Source of the DNA: Akebia trifoliata
Lineage: Eukaryota; Streptophyta; Magnoliopsida; Ranunculales; Lardizabalaceae
Length of the DNA stretch: 64,000 nt
Direction: 5' to 3'
NCBI GenBank assembly: GCA_017979445.1
Contig: CM030713.1
Location: 28,687,934-28,751,933 of the forward strand
The translations under genes and the position numbers were made by a program. The notes below the pieces were generated by a model. The model was not told the origin of the DNA. It searched no databases and saw only the letters and a program-made list of their open reading frames with translations. Positions within the stretch are counted from its first letter, which is position 1. Each line of letters opens with the position of its first letter. This document shows, one piece after another, positions 46,421 through 58,788 of the stretch.

Positions 46421-47673
46421 TTAAAACTCGTTTTACCATCTTGTCTCTCCCATTAACGAGACCAAGTCATCCCGAACGAATTTTCTGATACATTTGAGCT
46501 GTCTCATTGAACAATAAGACAAATGAACCATGATTTTAAATTTAGTTTAATACGTTTGACTTGTTTATTTGTTTGCTTGGTGATTGATATCGAGATGTAT
46601 TGGATGGACGAGTGGTCAGTGGTCAGTGGTCTGTCTCACAGACAAGATTCAATATATGTCAATTAACAAACTTAAAAAATATTTATATATTCATAAAAAT
46701 ATAATATTAAAAAAAAATCAATAGTTAATTAATATTTTATTATAAAATTCAATTAAATAAATAAATAACAATATTTGATCTAAGGGCTCTAAATTATGAT
46801 TAAAAAATTAAAAAACAATTTCTTAGGAGAAGCTTAGAAGGTTGGTATTTGAGGGTCCTTTATTAAAGATTAAAAGTTTCAATAATTTGTTAAGGAAAAA
46901 AAAACGTTCAATCTTCACGTTGACGTTTCCCATTCTCCTATAAAGTCAACTATCATGGATGTCTAAATTATATTTAGAAAATGTAGAGTGGGGTTCGCTG
47001 CAAAGATGGATTATGGTATTTAAAGTGAGATCACTATTTCTCACCAACTTTTTTCTAAAAACATAGGGAAATTCGTTGCGAAAATTCTTTAGTCGTCTAT
47101 AGATATTGGTTATATATAAGAGTGAAATAGTGATCGAGTGGATTATTTTTATATTTCTACTTTAATAAAAATACATTAATCATAATACGTAACTTAGCAA
47201 ATTTTTCAATATGATCTAACAAGTTCTTGATTTGTTCTGTAATTTTAACTTCAAAATTGTATTGAATTTGAATGAAATCGACTCGGTCAAGATTGTTGGA
47301 ATTTAGAGGGTAGAATTTGAAAACCCTTTAATATTCATTTAATTTTAACACATATGGTAAATTAATCTATTAACCATAGGATAATTCTATCATATGTTTG
47401 TTTTATATTTTATACTTTTTACTTTTTACTTTATTGCTTTAAGTTTAATTGATAGTTTTATTTTTTGCCTTGAGTAATTTTAGTCCCACATCAATTAGGA
47501 GAAGAATTAATTTACAATTCTTAAATAGTTATATTTCTAATAGCTTTAAAAGCGGATAGAAATAGTGGGCGGGCTCATGCACGCACATGGGGGCCCAAGA
47601 TGAATACCTATGGATCCATCGTCAAGTTCGAATTTACGTTCCAATTTAGAGTACCCTTTTGTTGGATACGTGG

Positions 47674-47777
47674 GTTGTTGAATCCTGCAGAACGAACGCC
47701 TACAGACTGTGGTGCTATGACATAAGTTGTTGAATCCTGCAGAACGAATGCCTACAAACTGTGGTATCATAGTAGGG
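47674..47777. repeat. 52-bp tandem duplication
   Basis: Two copies, 47674-47725 and 47726-47777, each start 'gttgttgaatcctgcagaac' and contain 'ctgtggt(g/a)(c/t)(t/c)at'. The second copy continues as 'tggtatcatag', close to a Met-tRNA primer-binding site. The preceding 400 bp may therefore be a decayed LTR. Confidence 0.75.
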
Positions 47778-47791
47778 GCGAATTTCATTTT

Positions 47792-47999
47792 TTTTTTTTT
47801 TTATAACGAAGGGTATCCGGGCCAGCTTGCGCTCACGAGACTAGTCCCTACGCCCCGCACTCAGGTTATACCCCACTACATGGAGCGGTGCGTGGCCACC
47901 AAGGTTTTTTATGGGTAGTGGGATTTGATTTTGAGACCATAGAAAAAACAAATTCCTTGGCCCCAAGTTACTACCATTCAGCCACCCCCTTGGTGGTCA
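47792..47999 (-). mobile_element. tRNA-derived SINE with 16-bp target duplication
   Basis: On the minus strand the unit starts TGACCACCAAGGGGGTGGCT with an A box (TGGCTGAATGG) and a B-box-like 'aatcaaatccc' region. It ends in '...cccttcgttat' followed by an A tail (the T run at 47788-47802). The flanking direct repeat GGGCGAATTTCATTTT is exact at 47776-47791 and 48000-48015. This is a full-length, well-preserved copy. Confidence 0.85.
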
Positions 48000-49694
48000 G
48001 GGCGAATTTCATTTTAGAACAATGTTTTGTGCACGCCTCAATTATTTTATTTAGATAATATTTCTTCTATTAGATTCAATTTTAAAATCAGAATTTTTCA
48101 AACTTCTTCTCTCTCTGTCCATAAGAAATCAGTATTGAGTAGATAACAATGATTTAGAACCGTGATCTACTGTTTGCATTGGAGGGCAAAAATATTATCA
48201 AAAGATAAAAATTAGAAACGAATCAGACAATTCTAACCAGTGATAAATTAAAATAAAATCTGCTTAAATGATTTGGATATGATCAACAAATACCTATTAC
48301 AAAGGTAATTAGAATAAATATTGTTGAAAATCTTAAAAGATTGAGAGAAAATCCAAAAAGATTGAGAGAAAATCAAAAAAGATGTTGATAGAGATAATGA
48401 AGAAAGATAACTTTCAAAAGGGTAAAAAAAAAAAAAGACTCATATTTACTATTATAATGAGAGAAGGTGGAGTAGAAGCGATTTGACACTAAAATTTAGA
48501 TTCCAAAAATATCTCCACTTTAACGTTGAAATTTTATATGATCAGAGTCATTTTGATCGAAATCTAAAACATTGAAATTGTATTATCACAAAATCTGAAA
48601 ATCACATTGTTTAATTTTTAAAATTATAAAATTATTTTTTTATTATGTAATTTTCAAATCACCCTTCAATTAACAGTTTTAAGTATAAATAAGTTCTTTT
48701 ACATGTGCGTTTGCATAGCCACCTTCTAGTTCATAACACAATGGAAGAGAGGAACATGACTCATTTAGTCGGCCCAAATCTTTGGAATCAACCTTTGTTC
48801 AAAGATTCGTGATTTTCTGACTCCCCTTCCCCTCATACTCACTTGATGTGATATGTGTTAGAACCATAGATTTTCCTCGAAATACATAATTGTAATGTTC
48901 TATAAATACATGCAATTGTGTATCCCGATGAAAAATATATGATTCTAACACATGCCACGTCAGAAGAGTATGGAAGAGTAGGTTAGAGTGGAGAGACAAA
49001 AATCATTATTCTTGTCTAAAATTTGAGTCGATCCCATTCTATAAATACCCGAGTTGAGTCAAGTGTTCGAGTTTTGACTATTAATCCTTACAGTAACATC
49101 TTTCCATTCCCTATAAACCCTTAAAAATAAAAATAAAACCCCAACTACTCCCTGGTCCCACAGGGGAGATTTACAGTTAAAATTATGATTTGTGACAGAT
49201 AAGAAGATATTAATTGTAATTAACTCCTCCAGAAGCAACCTCACGACATCCTTATTTTCCCCACTACAACCTCCAACATAATTTTTTTATATTTAAGTTT
49301 ATTTTATAAAAACTAAAATTATAAATTATAAAGAAAATAAAAACAAAAACAAAAAAAAGGATCAAAAGCGTTCTGGCCGAAGTCCCACCTAAGACCAGAT
49401 TATCCCAATTAGGTAAACCTGCAAAAATCTTATAATACCCCCACTTCTTCTCCACTTCCATCCTCCCCTCTCTCTTCTCCTTCCCCACATCGATCTCCAC
49501 ATGAACACCAGCCTGTTCTAGTGCTCTCCCTCCTACCATTATATTTTACCACCGTTTCATCTTCACTACTCACATGATCAACCAACATCAAGACCAACCT
49601 CTCTTTAATCCCTCCTTTCTCAACCTTTAAAAACCCTTCAAGTCTCTGTTTGTATGTGTGACTGTGAGAGAGAGAGAAACTGTGGTAGTTGGCT

Positions 49695-52600
49695 ATGGCG
49701 CTTCACAACCCATCGTATTACGGTACAACCAAGTATCTCTGTCCCTATTTGAAGAAGATCAATCTCTTCTTAATCGCTCTAGTCATCGTTCTTTGCTCTA
49801 TCTTCTACTGCATCGGTGTGTGGCAACATAGTAGTGGCCCCACCATAGATCGAAACCCCACCACCACACTTGATCATCAAATCAAATGTTATTCTAATCC
49901 TACAAAAAACACAACCCATAGCTCAAAATCCAACGTTCTTGATTTCTCGACCCACCATGCTGCAGGAGATGAAGTACCCACGTCACCAATCATGAATACG
50001 AAGTATTTTCCTCCGTGCGCCGCGAAGTACAGTGAGTACACCCCATGTGAAGACGAGAAGAGATCGTTGAAGTTTGATAGAGAGAGATTGAAATACAGAG
50101 AGAGACATTGTCCCGAGAAGAAGGAGATATTGAAGTGTCGGGTACCCGCTCCGTTTGGGTACAAGAACCCGTATCCGTGGCCCCAGAGTCGTGATTTGGT
50201 GTGGTATGCGAACGTACCTCACAAACATCTAACGGTTGAGAAAGCGGTTCAGAATTGGATCATATATGAAGGTGATCGATTCAGATTTCCTGGTGGTGGG
50301 ACCATGTTTCCTAATGGCGCTGATGCGTATATCGATGATATTGACAAGATGATAAATCTTAGAGATGGGTCTATTCGAACCGCCATAGATACTGGTTGTG
50401 GGGTGAGTAATCCATCAATCTCTACCAACTCAATTGCTTCCCTTTTAAAAAACAGGATGGGCGGGTTCATGAACTGAACCGGCCGGTTCGGTGAATAAAA
50501 AAAAAGGAGTAAAATTTAGGGATTTTTAGAAATCTTTGAAATTTATTTTATTATATCTTAATTTTGGCTCATTTTAGATAAATCGGTCGGAGCTACAAAT
50601 GTTCCGGCTTAGATGAACCAGAATTGATTTTAATTTTAATTTTTTTTAAATCTATTTTTCGATTTTATGGAAATTTTGATTTGGTGGAAATGATGATTTT
50701 TTTTTGGTAATAAATTAGGTTGATAGGATTAGACAAAAAGATCACGAGAAATCAGGAGAAATAATATTTTTATTTTTTATTTTTTATATATTTTTAGCAA
50801 GTAAGAGATCAGACTGAGATTTGGGTTTGAAGTGTGTTGCTATCAGCCTGAGGAGTATGTCTTCCTAGTTAAACAAGGTTTCATAGTCCTTGGAAAGGTT
50901 TGAACCTTTTTGGAGATTTTTTAAGTCAAACATTAGTCTGATCAAATTATCTTAACCATCCGATCCATGGGTATTTTTCGATTTTCGATGATATTGGATG
51001 AAAATGCCAGAAAATGTAGTAAATCAGATGTTTATGATCACCCAAGTGGTTCAAATTTTGAACTCAAAGTGGGACTTGATAAATACCTTTCCCCTCCTAA
51101 ATTGGAAATTTTTTTCCAATTTGGAGGAAATAATTGTCCTTTTTTATCTTGTATCAAATAAATTTGACCATTAGATCCAAGGGTATTCTTGGGTTTTCCA
51201 TTTTTGATCAACAGTACAGAAAATTTAGTAAATTGGATGGTCATGATCACCCAATTGGATCAAATTTTGCTCCAACTTCTTCAACCCATATGAAAAATTC
51301 TTTGATTTTTTTTTAAAATGTCGCGATTAATTCATGATTCTTTGAATCGACAATTTAATCCCATTTTATTCATAAAGCTTTGAAAATTCTAAAATTTGTC
51401 ATTTTGCTTTATATTATGTTAAGTAGTAGGATTTTTTATTTTTATTTTCTGATGTTTTCCAAACTTTTCTCTTATCGAATTTTCCCGAATCTCGACTTCG
51501 GTTCTATGATTCAAACTGTTACAATGGATTTGAAGGTGTGGTCTTTTTGATCTTATAGGTAGCAAGTTGGGGTGCTTACCTTCTATCGCGAAACATCTTA
51601 ACCATGTCATTTGCACCAAGAGATACCCACGAAGCACAAGTTCAATTCGCCCTCGAACGAGGAGTGCCAGCATTGATCGGAGTTCTCGCTTCTAAAAGGC
51701 TTCCATACCCATCGAGAGTCTTCGACATGGCCCATTGCTCTCGATGTCTTATTCCTTGGGAACAATATGGTGATCATCAAATCAAATTTACAATAATTAC
51801 AACTCTTTGTGAGTTTTACGTGCATGAGAATCAATTTTTAACAAATGTGTTTGTGTAAAACAGATGGGCAATACCTCATTGAAGTCGATCGAATTCTACG
51901 CCCTGGTGGGTATTGGATTTTGTCGGGTCCACCGATCCATTGGAAGCGACATTGGAAAGGTTGGGAAAGAACTCGAGAAGATCTACAGAGTGAACAATCA
52001 AGGATCGAGTCTCTAGCCAAGAGCCTATGTTGGAAGAAAGTCAAAGAAGTGAATGATATTGCAATTTGGCAAAAACCCACTAATCACATTCATTGTAAAC
52101 TCAATAGAAGGGTCATTAAGAACCCAAAGTTCTGTCAAGCATCACAAGATCCCGATAAGGCTTGGTAAGCTAAAAACGAAATAATTTTACTTCTATATTG
52201 ATTCTTCTTGTAATTTGGATTTTGTTTAAATTTCAATTAGATTACATTTTCAGGTACACCGGATTGGAGACTTGTATAACTCCTCTGCCTAATGTGTTCG
52301 ACATAAAAGAAATCGCGGGTGGAAAATTGGCGAAATGGCCCGAGAGATTGACTTCAACCCCACCAAGAATTAGTAGTGGAAGCGTCGAGGGAATTAATGA
52401 GAAGATCTTCAAAGAAGATACAGAGCTTTGGAAGAGAAGAATAAATTATTACGAGGCGGTGATCAATCAGCTAGGACAAAAAGGAAGGTACCGTAACTTG
52501 TTAGATATGAATGCATATTTGGGAGGATTCGCTGCTGCACTTGTCGATGATCCATTGTGGGTCATGAATGTCGTCCCCACTGAAGCAAAGATCAACACCT

Positions 52601-53154
52601 TAGGAGTCATTTACGAACGTGGGTTGATCGGGACATACCAAAATTGGTACGTTTTACACTAAATTTAGTACCCAAAGTGGTTCGTAAAAGATTTAAGCTC
52701 TATAGTTTCTTACATATCCAACATGATTTGCTATGTTGTAGGTGTGAGGCCATGTCTACTTATCCGAGGACGTATGATCTCATACATGTGGATTCAGTGT
52801 TTAGCCTTTACAAAGACAGGTAAATCAATTAAAGAGTTTTCTCAAAAAAGTACTAATCAATATAATTGATCTTTTCGATGATCGTTTGTACTACACTTGT
52901 GTTTCAGCTGTGAAATGGAAGATATTCTATTGGAAATGGATAGAATTTTACGTCCCGAAGGTACTGTAATATTCAGAGACGATGTTGATGTTTTGTTGAA
53001 GATTAAAAGCATCACAAATGGATTGAAATGGGATAGTCGTATAGCTGATCATGAAGATGGACCCCATAAGAGGGAGAAGCTTTTACTTGCAGAGAAGTTA
53101 TATTGGACTGCTCCAAGTTCTGGCCATGAACAAGAAGACACTAATACAGCTTAG
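49695..53154 (+). CDS. Probable pectin-type methyltransferase PMT (PMT15-18 clade)
   Basis: Exons: 49695-50402, 51559-51769, 51864-52164, 52254-52646, 52742-52819, 52908-53154, giving 645 aa. Start is ATG 49695 ([10 protein letters not shown]); the frame before it begins only with TTG. A short cytosolic tail and one membrane segment at about residues 22-43 ([20 protein letters not shown]) indicate a type II Golgi protein. The first methyltransferase half has [33 protein letters not shown] and the SAM motif [14 protein letters not shown] across the exon 1/2 junction. Next come [10 protein letters not shown] and [18 protein letters not shown]. The second half has [28 protein letters not shown] and [19 protein letters not shown]. 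The family (DUF248, QUA2-related) is linked to cell-wall homogalacturonan methylation; the activity is inferred from the family. All junction phases fit (GGG|gtgagt, TATG|gtgatc, CTTG|gtaagc, AATTG|gtacg, ACAG|gtaaat). Intron 1 (1.16 kb) has an internal degenerate duplication (50950-51080 and 51160-51290). Confidence 0.94.
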
Positions 53155-53365
53155 AATTTGTTTTATGTTTTAATCTGTTGGTCTCTTTTCATTTTTTGTT
53201 TCACAATTCTTTTAAATATGATTTGTTCAAACTCTCATCTTAGCTTTTTAATTCAGTTGTGGGTACACCAATGAATCGAGGTGGGTCAAGTTTTCTTAAT
53301 TTGGACTCAAAAATTTTAGTGCTTTGTTGATCTTAATTTTCCGATCAACAATAAAATAAAAGAGT

Positions 53366-53536
53366 AATGCTGAAGTGACCTCAAGATTAGACCTCACATC
53401 ACATGCCCTGACCAGATGTGAAAGTGTGTGAACCATAGATGCTTTCCTCGAGATACAAGTGAAAATGCATCTATGGCTCTCATCCACTTTCACGTCAAGA
53501 TATGCAATATGAGGTCCAATCTTTTGACGTCACTCT
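53366..53536. repeat. Family-C hairpin repeat
   Basis: The arms are 'tgctgaagtgacctcaagat' and 'aatcttttgacgtcact'. The inner pair is 'aaccatagatgctt' / 'gcatctatggct' around 'cctcgagatacaagtg'. Sister to 24634-24804. Confidence 0.65.
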
Positions 53537-53609
53537 AAAATGGTATATCTCGAGTATAACCAAGATGAAGGATGTAGCAATGGAAGACAAGGTAAGTCCA
53601 AGTCAAAAC

Positions 53610-53770
53610 AAATATTCAAGTTGAAGGTTCGAGAAGAGCAGCAATAACGTTGATGGAAACAACGAAAACATGTGTGAAATAACTAATGCGTGGCTTTGGA
53701 CATTGTAGAATTAAAGGGATATGATTCGTTTAGTTGACCCCAAATTCTTGGAACAAAGTTATGAGATTCT
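53610..53770 (+). mobile_element. LINE 3'-end remnant
   Basis: The plus frames give QVEGSRRAAITLMETTKTCVK-like text and then RDMIRLVDPKFLEQ, matching the end of plant LINE ORF2. The first part resembles the fragment at 18861-19064 (VEGPKR). Frameshifted and inactive. Confidence 0.5.
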
Positions 53771-54355
53771 TGATGAAAATCAAAGGGTGTCAAGGCCTTA
53801 TTGAGAAATATGAAATAAAATAGAAAATACAAACTTAAGGGAATCAATCTTCTTTACTAGCACAAATAAATGATCACAAAGTTACAGTCCCCCCCACCCC
53901 CCCATCTCTCTCCTCAAATCCATTTTCTCTCAAACCCAAAATATATAGGTCAAAGTTCTTTTTTTTTTTTTTTTTTCGGCTTCTCTGGTAGCCCCACCCT
54001 TTGGATAAGACTAATCCCATGGTCACACGCACCACCCCCTCGAAAAATCCTTCATTCAACTAGTTGAGTCAAGAGTCAACTAAACCCTAGAGGGTGACCC
54101 CAAGAAATTCATTGCTTTGTGGGGTTTCGAACACTTGACCTATCCTTCCCAAGGAGTTTGTCAAGGCTCGGCTTGCCACTAGGCCAACCACTTGGGGTTA
54201 AGTTATGAATATATATTTCGACTTGATTACATAAATATCATTTCTACATAAACCCCAAGAAATTTGGCGTCACAGTTTGTGAACCACCATCCCCCCCTCC
54301 TCCTCCTCCTCTATAATAAGAAAATCCTTTCATTGGATCCAAAGAATTTCCTTTG

Positions 54356-54689
54356 AGAGCTGCTATTGGCATCCCAACTTTTACTTATTACACTTCAATG
54401 ACTTAAATTATTTCATACCCCAATAAAGATTGAAACACACCATTCAAACATTACAAAGTTTGGTCAAATTATTATATCTCAATGTTAAAAAGAAATTATA
54501 ACACTCATTCAAATGATTTCAGCAATTGTGAACAATTCCGATTAGGCTCATATAAAATGCTAAACACATTTACGGTAATAACAAAAACTATTAGCACCGG
54601 AACTTTTACTTATTTTCAACCATTCAATTATTTTCTTTATTTTTAATTGAGATATAATATATAAAAGTTAGGGTGCCATTAACAACTCT
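54356..54689. repeat. Family-A MITE (long form)
   Basis: It starts AGAGCTGCTATTGGCATC and ends 'gggtgccattaacaactct', 334 bp. It shares interior blocks 'aaacattacaaag' and 'gattaggctcatataaaat' with the copies at 3876 and 60769. Confidence 0.75.
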
Positions 54690-54951
54690 TTTTTTTTTTT
54701 CTAAAAAACAGAGAAGAACAGACTAGATTCTTGTGTACTCCAAATCAATAGAATGTCAAAAACTGGAGGGTGGTCATTTCATATAAAATAAAGTCCTCTT
54801 ACATGGGCCCATGAAATGATTGTTTCTTATCATCTGCATGTGTGCCACGTGTCACTTCCGAAAAATCAATATTTTCTGTTCACACAGGAATAGTATATTA
54901 GGTGAAACTTTTGTACTATTTTGTCTTTGATGATAACTGCATGGGAAAATG

Positions 54952-55309
54952 TTCAACACCCTACACTTTACCCTACGTTTTATCAAACATGTATTTTGTC
55001 CTATATGGGTTAGAAATTTTAGAATGGGTCGATTTTTGATGAGGATGATCTCTACGATTAGAAGATCCTCCTCATCAAAAATCAGCCCATTCCGAAATTT
55101 CTAGTCCCATGTTTACAAGTTGAAAAATCGTGAACCGTCCATTTTTTGTAAATCATTTTTTATAGGATTAGAAATTTTGGAATGGGCTGATTTTTGGTGA
55201 GGATGATCTCCTCACCATAGAAATCATCCTCACCAAAAATCAGTCTATTCCAAAACTTCTAACCCATGTGGGACAAAACACGTCTAGTAAAGCGTAGGGT
55301 GGTGAACAG
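54952..55309. repeat. Family-D element containing two hairpins
   Basis: The outer ends are inverted: 'tgttcaacaccctacacttt' at the left and 'agcgtagggtggtgaaca' at the right. Inside are two head-to-tail hairpins (about 55005-55110 and 55155-55272), each with the 'gaatgggctgattttt' arm seen at 45504-45640. Confidence 0.7.
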
Positions 55310-55510
55310 GGACCCAACTGCATGAGTTGGAGGTGGGAAGGGACTGAATAGTCAATAAATAAATTCTGATCTTTCTTTCCTCATTCCCTTCTTTCCATCC
55401 TTTTAATTTCATCAGACCTGCAACTAAGCAACTACCCTGCAAATCGTATAGTAAAAAAAAGGGCTTTTCAGCAAATGTGGAGGAAATTAGTTAGAGAAAT
55501 TAATCTGTAC

Positions 55511-55716
55511 AGTGTGCTATTGACACCCTAAAATTTACTTGTTATAGCCCTTTGAGCCTATTCATAAGTGTAAACAACTACTACAATTATTTGAATTTAT
55601 TATATTTTGTAATGTGAAGATTATAATTGAGCCTAACCTTTGTAATGTTTGAAGAGTGTGTTTTAATCTTTAATTTGGGTGTAATAAGTAAAAGTTGGAT
55701 TGCGAATGGCAACTCT
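55511..55716. repeat. Family-A MITE, inverted, shortened copy
   Basis: It starts 'agtgtgctattgacacc' and ends 'aaaagttggattgcgaatgg'. The interior is in the opposite orientation to the 54356 copy. Confidence 0.6.
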
Positions 55717-55782
55717 ATTCTTTTTTAACAACTCTATTCTTTTTTAACAAAGACTTTAGAAAGAAAAAAAAAAAAAAAGAGT

Positions 55783-55996
55783 TGTGATAATTTGACTTAA
55801 CCACGTGTTATACTCAATTAACACCTTTTATGTGACATGTTCAAAAATTATAGATTTGCACTCCTCGAGATACAGCATTGCACTTTTATGGAGGAGTGTA
55901 ATTCTATATCTTGAGGAGTGCAGATCTACCGTTCTTGAACATGTCACGTCAAAGGTGTCGATTGAGTATGCCACATGGGTAAGTCAGATTATCATG
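55783..55996. repeat. Family-G hairpin repeat
   Basis: The ends are 'gttgtgataatttgac' and 'gtcagattatcatga'. The inner arms are 'tagatttgcactcctcgaga' and 'atcttgaggagtgcagatct'. Sister to 33711-33939. Confidence 0.7.
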
Positions 55997-58788
55997 ATTA
56001 AAAATAAATAAAAAATGATATATGCCAATGGATGCTATAGATACTAGATAGAACTGTTGAGAGGCGGTCGATGGATATGGCCCCCTTTTAAGGAAAAGAC
56101 AACTTTACCCTTATAAGTTAATATTGATCAATGTTAAAGATTTGGTTTTTTTTTTTTTTTCCTACCTTCCTAAAAGAAAAAAAGTCATTAACAAATATGA
56201 TTTAAGTTGATTAAGGCTTCAATTAGATTAAATATTTAAGTTAAATAGGAATGGAGGAGCGTGTATGGATCCCAAAACTTTGGGATGAGGCTATGATGAT
56301 AATGATGTCTCAAACATTTCTATCCTTTGGTTGGAGTACCTAATTTCTTGGATTTCTTTTTTTGATTCTCCTTTAGAGAGGGCCTATGGCTATCAAACCC
56401 CAAACAGCTTGATAATCAAATAACCTTTAGGAAATATTAAGGGATCCACTATTTAGAAGATTAATTTCATTATTACATTTCGGTTGGGCCTAACGTGAAT
56501 ATAGATTCTGAAAATAGATATAAATTCATTTTCAATAAGAGAAATCATGAGTTTGGACAAAATGAAATAAAGGAAGATCATTCGTTTAGTTAACCCCATA
56601 TCTTTAGAATAAACCTTTGTTATTGTGGTAGTAGTTGAACCTATGTTATCCAATTCGTTGCTACTAGTCAAAACCACGAACTAATACGAAATGAACTAGT
56701 TTGCAGTGCGGTTCATATTGGATTTGTAAAAGCAAGCGAACCACGAAACCATCAAATTTTAGTTGGGGTTAGCGAACCAAAACATAAAATTCGATGAACC
56801 AAATCAATTTATTAGTTTTTTTTTTTTTTTTTTCATTGTTTATATTAAAATTTTGAATTAATTTAATTATATTTAACTTGGATTTTTTTTTAAATATTGT
56901 GATTTTACTTATAACTTGTATCCTTGAATTATATATATGTGACAAGCAAACCAAGCTAAAGTGATAAACCACGAACCTCAAATCCGAATTCGAACCAGGT
57001 AGCTTACCCTGGAATTACCAATTGATTGACAATCAAGTAGTAATAATCAATAAAAGCTCATAAGTCGCCCTAACAAATTCTTAAAAGTTTTTGTACCTTT
57101 TCTTTCTTTATTGATGGATGAAGCAACCTTGAACTCGAATCGTATATGTTAAATAAAGGGTATAGGACAAGGTTCTAATGAAGAATTAAGATAGGGTAAT
57201 CGAATGGATGACTATGATTTAAGTATAATGTGGTGAGAATGAGATAGAGTGACTCATAAGGCACAAGTTGATGCAGACTCGTGAATGATTGATATGTGTA
57301 TAAAATAAGGTTTTATCATGTCCTTTCACCTAACCAATCTAATTCCATTTTTGACTTATAAATGGATTAGACAACACCCATCTCAGTTTTATTAAGGGTA
57401 ATCTAATAGACTAATCACTCATTTATTAAACTTTAACAAGTAATTTATCATTGAAACTAGACTCTCTCTCTCTTCTCCTGTTTGTGGTGGATGAAGGTGA
57501 GGAGAGTCTTATAAAGTAGAGAAAATTTTAGAGTGGATGTGTTGACTTTGCCTTGGAATGCAAGTAAATATAACTTCAGTTATCTAAACTTTTGTTCATG
57601 TTAGGTCAGTTGAAATTTATGTTGCTACCTCAGTACAGGATCACTGGCTTTATTTTTTAAAAAAAAATTGAAAAATATTTTTTTCTTTAAAAAACAAAAC
57701 ATATTGTTACACTCCCCAACCTTTCACTGTAGTGGATGGTCCTGCTTTAAATGCAAATGCTACAATGTTTTGCAATGCATATGGAAATCTCTCTTGCGAA
57801 TATTTCTTAAGAATTGAGGTGATTCGTGCAAATCATTTACATTGTGTAACCGCTAAGCATCACTAAAATTGATTTCAGAACATTATTTGCATTAGTTAAT
57901 GATTTGCAGCTTACTAATATTTACTATTTTGTGGAGAGTAAGAAATAAATATCATTATTTATTCTTAAATATTTATAAACTTAAAACATTATTTTTGTTT
58001 TAAGTCATCCAAGTCGACTTGTGAGTTGTTCCGACTCTTTTGAGTTTCCAAGGTATAAAACTATGATCTATGCTACATTACCTAGTTAATGTATCATTTA
58101 CAGATACATTAACTATTTGAATTTTTTAGAATAAAAAGTTTTGTTTAATTCAAAGGTAAGAACTAAATCAATGTTTCATGCTTAAAATGTCTTAAAACTC
58201 TAGAAAATTTAAGGAAAATATAGAATAACTTAACAAGACAATGTTTAAAGTCTTAAAATCAATAAACAAACAAACAAACAAAATTGACAAATTAATTAGG
58301 CTTAGACCCTAATTCCATTTTGTGGAACCAATTCACATGTAGCACAGACGTTTATAAATGCATGTATTTTTACACAAAATTTTTTTTTTTTTTCTCTCTA
58401 ATTCTTCAAGAGAAACCCTGTTATATTTGAACCAGACCAACTTCTGCTTCAGTCCGGATTTCAACACACAGAGGTCATTGCAGTTGGACACTTTTCATTT
58501 CAAACAATTAACCGATATGTATAATCCAACCATTAACCAATCAAACGCCACCACGAATTTTAAAAAATGCTAAACTAATATATGGGGAGTTACTGAAAGA
58601 TTTGTTTCAAGTTCATTACTGTTCCCTCGTCCATCCTTCTCTCTGTTTCTGCTAATATATTCTAAGGTATTCCAATCAAATACCACAAAAGCTGAAATTA
58701 ACTCCCACACTTCAACAATATATTCTTTATATCTAAACCAAACCTTCAGGTATGTATGTTCTGCTGCAACTTTAAATGAGAGGATTTG

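Larger units (their letters stand above)
39749..49694. other. Gene-free repeat region between the GRAS pseudogene and the PMT gene
   Basis: About 9.9 kb without a gene I can support. It includes an inverted-repeat element (41269-41572), family-B hairpins (43494-43642 and 44788-44957), family F (43694-43812), family E (44300-44700), a 64-bp-arm hairpin (45504-45640), a GC-rich organelle-like block (46195-46420), a 52-bp tandem duplication (47674-47777), a SINE (47792-47999) and a family-H hairpin (about 48845-48965). The last 500 bp are the pyrimidine-rich PMT promoter and leader, with a short GA run at 49669-49678. Confidence 0.7.
53155..58788. other. Gene-free repeat region between PMT and PUX 3' ends
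   Basis: PMT and PUX are convergent across 5.6 kb. The spacer holds the PMT 3' UTR, a family-C hairpin (53366-53536), a LINE end (53610-53770), family-A elements (54356-54689 and 55511-55716), family D (54952-55309), family G (55783-55996) and another LINE-like tail near 56530-56630. From 56700 to about 58400 the DNA is AT-rich with no gene seen. The PUX 3' UTR precedes 58789. Confidence 0.65.

Noticed and set aside
49264..49539. 91-codon minus-strand ORF upstream of PMT
   Set aside because: It overlaps the pyrimidine-rich PMT promoter/leader on the opposite strand; low-complexity with no domain.
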